From Porphyromonadaceae bacterium FC4 (GTDB taxonomy: Bacteria > Bacteroidota > Bacteroidia > Bacteroidales > Porphyromonadaceae): 64,000 nt of DNA. Every line of letters begins with the position of its first letter. Position 1 is the stretch's first letter. The notes beneath the pieces were generated by a model. It searched no databases. It was not told the origin of the DNA and saw nothing but the letters and a program-made list of their open reading frames with translations. Below are positions 36,458-45,250 of this stretch, in pieces. The stretch covers positions 297,988 through 361,987 of the forward strand of contig LT635553.1 of NCBI GenBank assembly GCA_900120395.1, written 5' to 3'. The position numbers and the translations under genes were made by a program.

Positions 36458-39400
36458 CTAGAAGTTAATCTTCAACCCCAAGTTATAGGTCTTCACAATG
36501 GGATACCCTCCGTTGTTAGTCGTCAGGGACTCAGGGTCCATAGTCTTGAGAGGGGAGAAAGTCAATATGTTGTAGCCCGACAGGGAAAGTCCGAGCTCTT
36601 TTACCCCCATGGAGTCCAAGAGCGGATAGTCTTTGAACGTATACCCGACGGACAGAGTCTTTAGTCGGAGATACGATGCATCCTTTAGCCAGAGGGTCGA
36701 GGGCTCGGAGTTCCAAGCCTCCGACTTTTCCGCAGCGCGTGGCAAGGTCCCGCTCTGGTTCTCCTCAGTCCAGCAGTCGTCGTAGAAGTACTGGAGTAGT
36801 CCTCGCTTGCCGGCGTTGGTGAACGGGATCCTAAACTCCACCTCCATCATCTTAGCCACGTTAGTGGCACCGGTCCACTGCATGTTGATATCCAGTCCTT
36901 TGTAGTGGATACCTCCGTTGATGCCAAATACATACTCCGGGCGTTCCGAAAAGCCGTACGCCATTTTGTCGTACCCATCGACTACGCCATCGCCATTCTT
37001 ATCGGCATACATGGCATCTCCGGGAAACACCTCCACCATCGGCTGAGGAAGGTCCTTCTTGAGGGTCAGCTTGCCGTTTTCATCTTGATCAAAGTCCGAG
37101 TACTGGTAGAGTCGTACAAAGTCGTACAGAGCCGGCTGACGACCTGTGGGGCCTCCGGTTAGGTTCATGTATGGATAGGGGTTGGGCACCTCATCCATAT
37201 TGATGATTTTGTTTCTCGCATAGGTTACGTTAGCACCGATGCTGTAGCTAAAGTCGCCATTGTCCGTGCCATCTTTCCAGCCTATGGCTACCTCATAGCC
37301 TCGGTTGTGTACCTCTCCGATGTTCAGGTTGGGCAGTCTGGTTGCGATGATATTAGGTGTAGACCGGGGAGAGATCAGGATACCTGAGCGCTTCTCCCAA
37401 AATAGATCAGCCGTTAACGACAGCCGATAGTCAAGGGCGTTGATGTCGATACCGTAGTTTTGCTTGTCGGCTGTCTCCCAGGTAACGCCGGGGTTGCCCG
37501 GCACACCGACGCCAAATGCCTGTAGGGTGTTGGGGTTATCGATGCCAAAGCTATAGTTCCCCGATGGCTGCCATACACTAGGTCGGTACATAAATCGTGT
37601 GGAGGACCCCAGGTCACTTCCCACTCTACCCCAGGAGATCCTCAGCTTCAGGAAGTCAAAGAACTTCTGAGACTTCATAAACTCCTCACCGGTTACGACC
37701 CATCCGGCAGAAAACGACGGGAAGAAGCCGTACCTTGTCCGACCGGGAGCAAAGTTTTCGGAGCCGTTGTATCCGGCATTGATCTCAGCTAGGTATTTAT
37801 TGGCATAGCCATAGGTCACGCGTCCTACCAGTCCCAGATAACTCCTAGGGATGTAGGTATATTGCCCGGGGTAGTAGTCTCGAGATTGGTTGTAGAGGAG
37901 CAGTGCGGTGAGTGCATGGTCTCCGAAGGCCCTGTCATAGTTTAGCCGACTCTCCAGATACCAGTTGCGGTCACGTCCGTAGCTCTCTCCGTAGGTGAGC
38001 GGGGTGTTTTTCCCGGATGGTACGAAGACGATTGTCTTGTCGTAGTCCGGATCTGTTTGGGGCTTGGTCTTGTCTGTCAGGAAAGACTGGTAGTATGCAG
38101 TCTGATACTCAATGCCTCCGCCACCTCTGCTCTTGTTGAGGCGAAAGATATTGTCGTAAGCTCCCTTGACGGAAAAGGAGAGTCCCTTCGTGATACGGCT
38201 CAGGTCTTGAGTGATCTGTACATCCATGTTGAGCGTAGTGTTGTAGCGCTGGTCGTACCCAAAGCCATAAAAACCGCCAAACCCATCGCGTACCACTTCG
38301 CCGGGATAAAAGTTTGGTGCCACGATCGTACGGACCCCATCTATCAGACCGGGCCCACTCATTGGAACAGTCCAGATGGTCGTGTAGACCCATATGTTGG
38401 GAATGCCCTCGACCACCTTTGGAGCCTGTCTTCTACCCACGTTGCCCCCGACATTCAGACGAATAGAGGTGCTGGGGGTCAGCTTGTAGTCTAGATTTGC
38501 ACGATAGTTGTACCGGTGGTACGAGAAGTTGTTGTCGTAGGGGAGGGTAGGTAGCTTTTTGAGAATACCATCTTGGAAGAGGTAGCCCAGAGACACAAAG
38601 TACTTGATGTGGTCATTACCTCCAGATATGTTGACGTTGTTACGCGTCTGAAAGAATGCTTTCTTGAATATATAGTCGGTCCAGTCCGTACTAGAGTACA
38701 TGATAGGGTCAGAGCCGATCCTATACTGTTCGATGGCTTCGCGTGTGAAGTACTGACCACGGTCTTGTACCCCGTCTGCCTGTTGCTTGAGGTTCCAAAA
38801 GCGAGCATACTCGTAGCTGCCCGTCTGCTTGACATAGGATATAGGCTGCTGAATCCCGGAGGTGGTTGTCACGCTGACACTCGGGCGTCCCTCTACGCCT
38901 CGTCGGGTAGTGATGAGGATCACGCCGTTAGCACCACGGACACCGAATACCGCAGTAGACGAGGCATCCTTGAGTATAGATAGAGTCGCAATCTCATTGG
39001 GGTCGATCTGCGAAAACTCACGCTCTACGCCGTCCACCAGTATGAGTGGGCGAGACATGGCATTGTTGAGCGACCCGGCTCCGCGGATAAAGATGTTGGC
39101 CACGTCAGCTCCCGGCTGTCCCGAAGTCTGCACCGTTGATATGCCCGGCAGAGCACCGGCTAGTACGTTGGTCACACTGGAGACCGGTACCTTTATCAGC
39201 TCCTTTGTGTCCACGCTGGCAAGCGCACCGGTGAGAGTGGACTTCTTTTGGACTCCATAAGCGACTACTACGACTTCGTCTAGTAGCTCATTATCTTCGT
39301 GCAGGATGACGTGGAGGACTTGGTTCCCGTTGACGGGGACCACTTCTGTCTTGAGTCCTATGAAGCTGATGGTGACACTTCCATCTCTGGGAACACCGGA

Positions 39401-39613
39401 GAGCCTAAACTCTCCATTGAGATTGGTGACTGTGCCGTTGCTTGGCTGACCTGTGACCATTACAGTTGCACCGATGACCGGTTCGCCGGTTTCGTCCTTG
39501 ACGACACCTGAGACACTGATGCTCTGAGCTAAAAGACCTGGCGCAAACAGGGTCGAACAAATGGCACACAGAATAAGAAACGATGCTATTCGTTTCAAAA
39601 AGCGGATGTTCAT
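36458..39613 (-). CDS. SusC/RagA family TonB-dependent transporter (GH16 locus)
   Basis: A 1051-residue transporter: signal peptide to about residue 29 (FAPGLLAQ), carboxypeptidase-like domain (VSGVVKDETGEPVIGATVMVTG to about 110), DEVVVVAYGVQKKSTLTGA, plug (LILVDGVEREF, LSILKDASSTAVFGVRGANGVILITTRRG), and a barrel ending TYNLGLKINF. It is the first gene of the locus, with a TATATTTG promoter about 200 bp upstream. With its SusD it should import oligosaccharides made by the GH16 enzyme; that link rests on gene order. Confidence 0.94.
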   Translation of the reverse strand: MNIRFLKRIASFLILCAICSTLFAPGLLAQSISVSGVVKDETGEPVIGATVMVTGQPSNGTVTNLNGEFRLSGVPRDGSVTISFIGLKTEVVPVNGNQVLHVILHEDNELLDEVVVVAYGVQKKSTLTGALASVDTKELIKVPVSSVTNVLAGALPGISTVQTSGQPGADVANIFIRGAGSLNNAMSRPLILVDGVEREFSQIDPNEIATLSILKDASSTAVFGVRGANGVILITTRRGVEGRPSVSVTTTSGIQQPISYVKQTGSYEYARFWNLKQQADGVQDRGQYFTREAIEQYRIGSDPIMYSSTDWTDYIFKKAFFQTRNNVNISGGNDHIKYFVSLGYLFQDGILKKLPTLPYDNNFSYHRYNYRANLDYKLTPSTSIRLNVGGNVGRRQAPKVVEGIPNIWVYTTIWTVPMSGPGLIDGVRTIVAPNFYPGEVVRDGFGGFYGFGYDQRYNTTLNMDVQITQDLSRITKGLSFSVKGAYDNIFRLNKSRGGGGIEYQTAYYQSFLTDKTKPQTDPDYDKTIVFVPSGKNTPLTYGESYGRDRNWYLESRLNYDRAFGDHALTALLLYNQSRDYYPGQYTYIPRSYLGLVGRVTYGYANKYLAEINAGYNGSENFAPGRTRYGFFPSFSAGWVVTGEEFMKSQKFFDFLKLRISWGRVGSDLGSSTRFMYRPSVWQPSGNYSFGIDNPNTLQAFGVGVPGNPGVTWETADKQNYGIDINALDYRLSLTADLFWEKRSGILISPRSTPNIIATRLPNLNIGEVHNRGYEVAIGWKDGTDNGDFSYSIGANVTYARNKIINMDEVPNPYPYMNLTGGPTGRQPALYDFVRLYQYSDFDQDENGKLTLKKDLPQPMVEVFPGDAMYADKNGDGVVDGYDKMAYGFSERPEYVFGINGGIHYKGLDINMQWTGATNVAKMMEVEFRIPFTNAGKRGLLQYFYDDCWTEENQSGTLPRAAEKSEAWNSEPSTLWLKDASYLRLKTLSVGYTFKDYPLLDSMGVKELGLSLSGYNILTFSPLKTMDPESLTTNNGGYPIVKTYNLGLKINF

Positions 39614-39814
39614 ACTACTTTACCTTTAGGGTTGCTGTGTCATGAGTATTTATAATATGGTGCTACTTGTAGCCTTATTTTCTCTCTGCATATCAGTGGT
39701 TTTGCTTGTGAAATTGCAGACTAGAGGTGGTATTGCTACCGTAGCACTTTGATAGGGCGTACATCTCGGCGCCTGTTAAGCACTCGGTACTGCCACAACC
39801 TTATAAGTCATGTG

Positions 39815-39843
39815 CAAATATAATTATTTTTAGTTAAAATCAA
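39815..39843 (-). promoter_or_regulatory. Promoter of the GH16 locus
   Basis: On the minus strand TATATTTG (plus 39815-39822) fits TAnnTTTG, with TTG (plus 39841-39843) 18 bp upstream, in a very AT-rich stretch. The leader to the SusC start would be about 195 nt; no sigma/anti-sigma genes or hybrid two-component regulator are adjacent. Confidence 0.5.
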
Positions 39844-40001
39844 TAAAATAAATGCTGAAAAAGGCCGAGATAACAAAGCTCACCTTTATGTCTCTGAGTG
39901 GGAGGCCGGTGCTGCAAAAAAGAGAACCAGGTGCTTATGCGTGTAAGTTGTTGGTGATGAGTTGAGTATGTATGTTTTTGCGGTCGGGATGCATAAAGGT
40001 G

Positions 40002-40092
40002 AAAAGTTTCACGGATAGGAGCGAAAGGTTTCCTGTAAGAAAGAGAACTATTTGACGGATAGAAGCGAACGATTTCCAGTAGGAAACTTTTT
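40002..40092 (-). repeat. 91-bp dispersed intergenic repeat, copy E (degenerate)
   Basis: Ends are near-perfect inverted repeats (AAAAGTTTC and GAAACTTTT). One dyad is intact (TTTCCAGTAGGAAA), the other has two changes (TTTCCTGTAAGAAA) that break a stem pair. It lies upstream of and codirectional with the initiator tRNA. Confidence 0.85.
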
Positions 40093-40179
40093 ACGCCTCT
40101 ACAAGGTGATCTAAACGGGTGGTGTTAGAAATGTATTGTTCCTGTGTATCAGCTGTTTAGTGGTTTGTGGGGTAGTTGG

Positions 40180-40211
40180 TTTGGTAAATCGGAAGTAAAT
40201 GGGTATCTTTG
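40180..40211 (+). promoter_or_regulatory. Promoter of the initiator tRNA
   Basis: TTTG at 40180-40183 and TATCTTTG at 40204-40211 are separated by 20 bp, an excellent match to the Bacteroidota consensus. The tRNA begins 43 bp after the -7 box. Confidence 0.8.
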
Positions 40212-40253
40212 CAGTGCAACGAAGAAAATAGACAACTATTTTACGATATACAT

Positions 40254-40325
40254 CGCGGAGTGGAGCAGTGGTAGCTCGCTGGGCTCATAACCCAGAGGTC
40301 GGAGGTTCGAGTCCTCCCTCCGCAA
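40254..40325 (+). tRNA. Initiator tRNA-fMet (CAT anticodon)
   Basis: A complete cloverleaf: acceptor stem CGCGGAG with CTCCGCA, D stem GAGC/GCTC, anticodon arm CTGGGCTCATAACCCAG and T arm with GTTCGAGTC. Three initiator marks are visible: a C-A mismatch at 1-72, A11-U24 in the D stem, and three G-C pairs at the base of the anticodon stem (GGG/CCC). The CCA end is not encoded. Confidence 0.95.
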
Positions 40326-40340
40326 CTTTCCCTCCCCCCT

Positions 40341-40389
40341 GGAAGCCGGTTGGTTCTTGGTTTTACCAAGTCTGCCGGCTTCCTTTTTT
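40341..40389 (+). terminator. Terminator of the initiator tRNA
   Basis: GGAAGCCGG pairs with CCGGCTTCC, with an inner ACTTGG-type pairing, followed by T6. It lies 15 bp past the tRNA. Confidence 0.8.
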
Positions 40390-40431
40390 GTGGCTAACGA
40401 GTCGGGTGGATGGGACTCTGTGTAGAAGAAA

Positions 40432-40469
40432 GGAGGGTGTGCCGAGATATGAGTCTCGACACACCCTCC
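40432..40469 (-). terminator. Terminator of the propeller-SusCD operon
   Basis: GGAGGGTGTG and CGAGA pair with TCTCG and CACACCCTCC around a TATGAG loop; on the minus strand a TTTCTTCT run follows. It lies past the SusD stop at 40552. Confidence 0.7.
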
Positions 40470-40497
40470 GGTTTTCATTTAGACCTCTTTGGGTCTG

Positions 40498-40535
40498 AGG
40501 TCGTATCCTCTCTCTCTGAGAGAGAGGTATGACCT
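40498..40535. repeat. Second hairpin past the SusD gene
   Basis: AGGTC and CCTCTCTCTC pair with GAGAGAGG and GACCT around a tight loop. With no T-run on either side it is more likely a 3-prime mRNA-stabilising hairpin than a terminator. Confidence 0.55.
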
Positions 40536-40551
40536 CTACTTCCCGCTGACG

Positions 40552-42111
40552 TTACTTGGTTGGGTAACCGCTGTTTTGGACAATCTTCCCGGAGGAGATG
40601 CGCACTTCGTGCTCGGGGAAGGGGAGGTTCCACTTGTCGCTCGGTACCTTGCCCAGTGTCTCGTCTTGGATCAGGTTGTTGGTCCGCATGAGGTCAAACC
40701 GATGGTGGCACTCGTATGCGAGCTCGCGTCTCCGCTCCTTCAGGATCTCCCGGAGGAGGGCTTGGCTGTCTGCGAAGTCCTCCGGCTTGAGGTCAGCGGG
40801 AGCGGTTGCCTGGTCGGTGTATGCCCGCTTGCGTATGGTGTTGAGCTCAGCGACTGCCTCGGGCGTGACAGCGGCGTTGACGCGGGTGAGGGCCTCGGCA
40901 TGCGTGAGCTTCATTTCCGCCAGACGGATGTAGGGCACGTCGTTGTTGCTGATGGAGCTTCTGTTGCTGGGGTACTTCATGGAGGTGAGGTCTTTTGGAA
41001 AAGAGCTGCTGGAGCCTATGGCGATCAGGTGGTCGCCGGCTCCGTCCTTCTCCTCTACTTCCGCACATCCGCGTATGTCTCCGGCGGTGTACAGGTCGGC
41101 CATGCTCTTGGGTACAAAGAAGCCGTCCTTGCTCAAGTAGCCGCGTATCCCTGATGGGAAGGCGTCTACCGACAGCCTGCTGCGCTCAAAGAAGAGGAGC
41201 TCGTTGCTGCGTACCGTTGGCTCGCTCCACTTGCCGGAGTCGTCGACGGTATTGCGGGGAAAGAGCTCGAGGTATGCCTCGGAGGTTTCCTTGAGTGAGT
41301 ATCCGGGTGTGGAGAGTACTTTTTGAGCATAGTCTGCTGCCTTTCGGAGCTCATCGGTGTTGTTGGTCGCAGTGCCCTTGTATAGGTAGACGCGCGAGAG
41401 GAGTGCTTGTGCCACGGCTTTGTTGGCGCGCACCCGGTCGGTCACCTCCGGTACAGCGTCCGGCAGGTCCGGCAGAGCCTCCTCCAGATCCTTGATGATC
41501 TGCTGCCATACGGTGGCATTGCTGCTCCGCACATCGGCAGCCTTGGCGTCGTACCCCTCGAAGGGTGTGAGGTGCAGGACAATGCCCGGGGCATCGTCTT
41601 TGCCTAGGAGTGCTCCGTCGCCGTAGAGACAAAGAAGGTAAAAATGTGCGTATGCGCGCACAAACTTTGCCTCTGCCATGTGCTGCTTCATCTTTTCGGG
41701 GTTGTAGGAACCGTATGTACGGATACCCTCCAGGGCGTTGTTGGCGAGGTCTACCGTCTTGTTGCCGTTGAGGTAGACGGTCTTGAGTGTACCCTCATGG
41801 TCGTTGGAGGTGTACCCTGAGGACTCGATGGTGAAGAGCGAGGCATAGCTCTCGCGTGCCTTGAGGTTGTCGGTACCCAGGTCACCAAAGAGAAAGACGT
41901 ACGCATTGGCGGTGTAGCCATTGATCGGGTCGGGTGCTCCGGAGAGGAAGTTGCAGAGGTTGACATATGCTCCTAGGAGTCCTGCCTCGGCTGTGCTCTC
42001 ATCTTTGTAGACCGTCTCGTCCACCATCGTGTTTTCCGGCTTGTAGTCGAGCTGACAGCCTACCACAAGCAAAAGAGTCGGTATGAATAGTATGATCTTT
42101 TTCAGTGTCAT
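40552..42111 (-). CDS. SusD/RagB family surface lipoprotein (propeller operon)
   Basis: A 519-residue lipoprotein (TLLLVVGC, Cys19, then QLDYKPENTMVDETVYKDESTAEAGLLGAY). The C-terminal KERRRELAYECHHRFDLMRTNNL and WNLPFPEHEVRISSGKIVQNSGY are standard SusD. It lies 19 bp after its SusC partner and is the last gene of a three-gene operon headed by a beta-propeller lipoprotein. No enzyme is encoded in the operon, so the ligand is unknown. Confidence 0.93.
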   Translation of the reverse strand: MTLKKIILFIPTLLLVVGCQLDYKPENTMVDETVYKDESTAEAGLLGAYVNLCNFLSGAPDPINGYTANAYVFLFGDLGTDNLKARESYASLFTIESSGYTSNDHEGTLKTVYLNGNKTVDLANNALEGIRTYGSYNPEKMKQHMAEAKFVRAYAHFYLLCLYGDGALLGKDDAPGIVLHLTPFEGYDAKAADVRSSNATVWQQIIKDLEEALPDLPDAVPEVTDRVRANKAVAQALLSRVYLYKGTATNNTDELRKAADYAQKVLSTPGYSLKETSEAYLELFPRNTVDDSGKWSEPTVRSNELLFFERSRLSVDAFPSGIRGYLSKDGFFVPKSMADLYTAGDIRGCAEVEEKDGAGDHLIAIGSSSSFPKDLTSMKYPSNRSSISNNDVPYIRLAEMKLTHAEALTRVNAAVTPEAVAELNTIRKRAYTDQATAPADLKPEDFADSQALLREILKERRRELAYECHHRFDLMRTNNLIQDETLGKVPSDKWNLPFPEHEVRISSGKIVQNSGYPTK

Positions 42112-42130
42112 AGCTTAGTGCAATTCTTTT

Positions 42131-45100
42131 TTAGAGAGTAATACTGAGACCCATCCGGAAAGATCTGGACTGTGGCATGGTGAGGTTGTCGTACCCTGCG
42201 TTGACTACGGACGAACCAAATGCGCTGACCTCCGGGTCGATGCCGGAGTATCCGGTGAGCGTGAAGAGGTTGGTCGCAGAGGCAGAGATCCTGACTCTTG
42301 AGATCGACTTGGTACGGCTGAGCAGTTCTTTGGGGATGTTGTAAGCTATCTCGAGACTCTTGAGCCTGAGGTAGGAGGCATCCTCTAGGAATCTGCTTGA
42401 CCCAATGCCTGCTGCATAGTCGTACTGTCCGACTATGGAGTTGTGTCGGAGCTTCGGGATGTCTGTCTCCTGGCCCGGGAGCTGCCATGCGGTGAGGATC
42501 TCCTTACTTAGGTTGTTGGCATTCTCCGTGGAGTAGGTGAGGAGCTGTGCCCGGGTGCTGTTCATCAGCTTTCCCCCTACGGAGAAGGTGAAGAGGCAGC
42601 CGAGCTCCCAGTCGCGCCACACGAGGTTGTTGGTCAGTCCTCCGTGCATCAGGGGCATCGCTGTGCCAAATACCTTGCGGTTGGCAATTGCCTGGTCGGA
42701 TGTGCTCACGGGTGGGGTGTCGCGTACCTCACCATCGGCATACTTCCATAGAGGGTTCCCGGTCCGGCTGTCTACGCCCTGCCAGTCGAGCAGGAAGAAC
42801 TGTGCCGCGGGAGCTCCTTCCTCGTAGTACTTGGTAGAGCTATTGAGGTCCTCGAGCTGGCTTCCTTGGAAGTTGAGACGGAGGAGTTTATTTGTATTGT
42901 GAGAAACGTTGAGTACCGTCTGCCAGGAGAAGTCCGCCTTGCGGATGTTTTGGGAAACGATCTGCAGGTCCACTCCGGCGTTCATCATGTCGGCGATGTT
43001 TTGCTGCTGCGACAGATAGCCGGTATGCCATGGGAGGTTGGAAGGGAATAGCATGTCGGTCGTCTTGCGGTAGTAGTAGTCGAGTGTTACTTTCAGACGG
43101 TCGTTCCATGCGGAGAAGTCGGCACCTAGGTCGTAGGTGATCGTCTTTTCCCAGTTCAGTGAGGCGTTCCCCGGCTGTGACATCACGAGGTAGTTTTTGC
43201 CGCCATAGAGCCGCTCGCTCAGGGTATATACGGATCGTGCGCCGTAGTAGCTGTTGTTGGCATCCTTGCTGGACCATCCTACCGATGCTCTGAGCTTGAA
43301 GTCGTTGACATCCGGAGCCGCCTTTTTGAACCACTCCTCGCCTGATACTCTCCACCCTAGAGATAGAGAGGGTGTGCTGAGGTAGCGGTGGTCCTTGTTG
43401 AAGCGGGAGGAGCCATCGAGACGGTAGGTGAGCCCAAGCATGTACCGCGAGAGGTACTGGTAGTTGAGCCGCGTGAACGCTGAGAAGAGAGCCCACTCCT
43501 GCTTGCCGGAGTGGAGAACACGCCTGGTCCTCGCTGAGCCTACACCCACCAGGTCGGGGCTGAAGAAGTCATCTCCTGCGATCGAGCTGGCATATTCGTT
43601 GGCATACTCATAGCTCTGACCCACGACGCCCTGTATGAAGTGGTCGCGGCCGATGATCTGGTGCATGTTGAGTGTATTGTTGATGACGATCTTGGAGTTG
43701 ATGGCTGTGCTTTCTTGAGCTTGGTTGTTGGCGGTCTCGATCTCAGCGGGGAGTTTTCCTTTTCGGATCGATGATAGAGAACTGTATAGGTCTGTACCGA
43801 TCTCGCTCCTGAGTGAAATCCAGTCCAGAGGCTTGTACTCCAGATAAACCATGCCGACCAACCGGGTATCTGCGATCCCCTCTTTGTTGATGTATGCCAT
43901 TGCTACGGGGTTGTACGTGGAGTAGGTCCCGTAGGTGTTGGGTGCGTAGCCATAGTAGTAGTCTCCGGACTCGGTGTATATCGGGAGGTTGGGAGCCTTT
44001 GTCAGTGCAGCCCCGTAGATCCCTTGTGCTGCCACGGACTTGTTGTCTACCTTGGAGAGGGAGATGTTGACTCCTGTACGCCATTGATCCGAAAGGGTGG
44101 CATTGAGGTTGGTCCGTGCGGCGTACCGCTTGAGCCCGTTGTTGATGATGTAGGACTGGTAGTCCCCACCGGAGAGGCTAATGTAGTAGTCAGACCGCTC
44201 GCTGCCTCCTGATACAGATGCGGAGAGGGTGTTGCTGACAGCTGTCCTGGTGACCGCATCTATCCAGTCGGTGTTTTCTCCCATGGGGAAGGTCGCTGAC
44301 GGATAGTAGGCAGAGTAGATCATGGCGTACTCGTCTCCGTTGAGCAGGTTGGGCTTGGCTAGGGGACGGTCTATGGAGAGGCTGTAGCTGAGATTGACCT
44401 GGGGGCGCTGGCGTGCTCCCTTTTTGGTCGTGATCAGGATCACTCCCGCAGATCCTCTGGAGCCATAGATAGCGGTGGCAAAGGCGTCCTTGAGAATCTC
44501 GATGGACTCGATGTCTTCGGGATTGAGTGAGGCTAGGGGGTTTTTCTCAAAGACCCCCTCCAGGACCTCAGTGTTGTTGGATAGCGAACCACCACCGACC
44601 TGTGGACCGGAGAAGCCTATCGCATCGATGCTTCCGCCCGAGGTAGATGAGCTATTGCTCCCGCGGTCCGTACCGTAGATAGGCACCCCGTCGACTACAT
44701 AGAGGGGGTTGTTGTCCCCCATGATCGAGGATATACCGCGGATGGTCATTAGGTTGGCTGCGCCGAGTGTACCGGAGGACCCGGACACAAAGACACCCGG
44801 AGCCTGCCCGGCGAGTAGTTGGTCGACGGACATGAAGGGCTTATTCTCCGGCAGCTTGACCGATGAGACTGACCCGGTGAGGTCTCGTCTCTCTACGGTG
44901 CTGTAGCCGACTACCACGAGGTCAGCCAGGCGGGTATCCTTAGACGGCTCCAGTCGGACGTTGATGGTACGTCTGTTGCCGACCCTCTCACGCACTCTCT
45001 CGTAGCCGACCATGGAAAACTCCAACGTATCCGATGAAAGTGCTTGGATGGTGTATCGTCCGTTGAGGTCGGTGAGTGTCGTCTCTGATGTGCCTGATCG

Positions 45101-45244
45101 GTGTACCAGGACAGCGACAGCAGGCTCCCCCAGCTCATCCTTCACCACCCCTGATACCTCTACAGTCTGTGCCAAAAGAGGGCAGGAGAGTAACGCTGTT
45201 AGGACTAAAGCGTATAGTACTGTTGTATGTCGTGACATATTCAA
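42131..45244 (-). CDS. SusC/RagA family TonB-dependent transporter (propeller operon)
   Basis: A 1037-residue transporter with signal peptide (LLSCPLLAQ), carboxypeptidase-like domain (VSGVVKDELGEPAVAVLVHRSG), the linker LADLVVVGYSTVERRDLTGSV, plug (LYVVDGVPIYG, IEILKDAFATAIYGSRGSAGVILITTKKG) and barrel. The C-terminus is GLSITL, ending in Leu rather than the usual aromatic residue. It follows the propeller gene by 6 bp and precedes SusD by 19 bp. Confidence 0.94.
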   Translation of the reverse strand: MNMSRHTTVLYALVLTALLSCPLLAQTVEVSGVVKDELGEPAVAVLVHRSGTSETTLTDLNGRYTIQALSSDTLEFSMVGYERVRERVGNRRTINVRLEPSKDTRLADLVVVGYSTVERRDLTGSVSSVKLPENKPFMSVDQLLAGQAPGVFVSGSSGTLGAANLMTIRGISSIMGDNNPLYVVDGVPIYGTDRGSNSSSTSGGSIDAIGFSGPQVGGGSLSNNTEVLEGVFEKNPLASLNPEDIESIEILKDAFATAIYGSRGSAGVILITTKKGARQRPQVNLSYSLSIDRPLAKPNLLNGDEYAMIYSAYYPSATFPMGENTDWIDAVTRTAVSNTLSASVSGGSERSDYYISLSGGDYQSYIINNGLKRYAARTNLNATLSDQWRTGVNISLSKVDNKSVAAQGIYGAALTKAPNLPIYTESGDYYYGYAPNTYGTYSTYNPVAMAYINKEGIADTRLVGMVYLEYKPLDWISLRSEIGTDLYSSLSSIRKGKLPAEIETANNQAQESTAINSKIVINNTLNMHQIIGRDHFIQGVVGQSYEYANEYASSIAGDDFFSPDLVGVGSARTRRVLHSGKQEWALFSAFTRLNYQYLSRYMLGLTYRLDGSSRFNKDHRYLSTPSLSLGWRVSGEEWFKKAAPDVNDFKLRASVGWSSKDANNSYYGARSVYTLSERLYGGKNYLVMSQPGNASLNWEKTITYDLGADFSAWNDRLKVTLDYYYRKTTDMLFPSNLPWHTGYLSQQQNIADMMNAGVDLQIVSQNIRKADFSWQTVLNVSHNTNKLLRLNFQGSQLEDLNSSTKYYEEGAPAAQFFLLDWQGVDSRTGNPLWKYADGEVRDTPPVSTSDQAIANRKVFGTAMPLMHGGLTNNLVWRDWELGCLFTFSVGGKLMNSTRAQLLTYSTENANNLSKEILTAWQLPGQETDIPKLRHNSIVGQYDYAAGIGSSRFLEDASYLRLKSLEIAYNIPKELLSRTKSISRVRISASATNLFTLTGYSGIDPEVSAFGSSVVNAGYDNLTMPQSRSFRMGLSITL

Positions 45245-45250
45245 AGTTGG

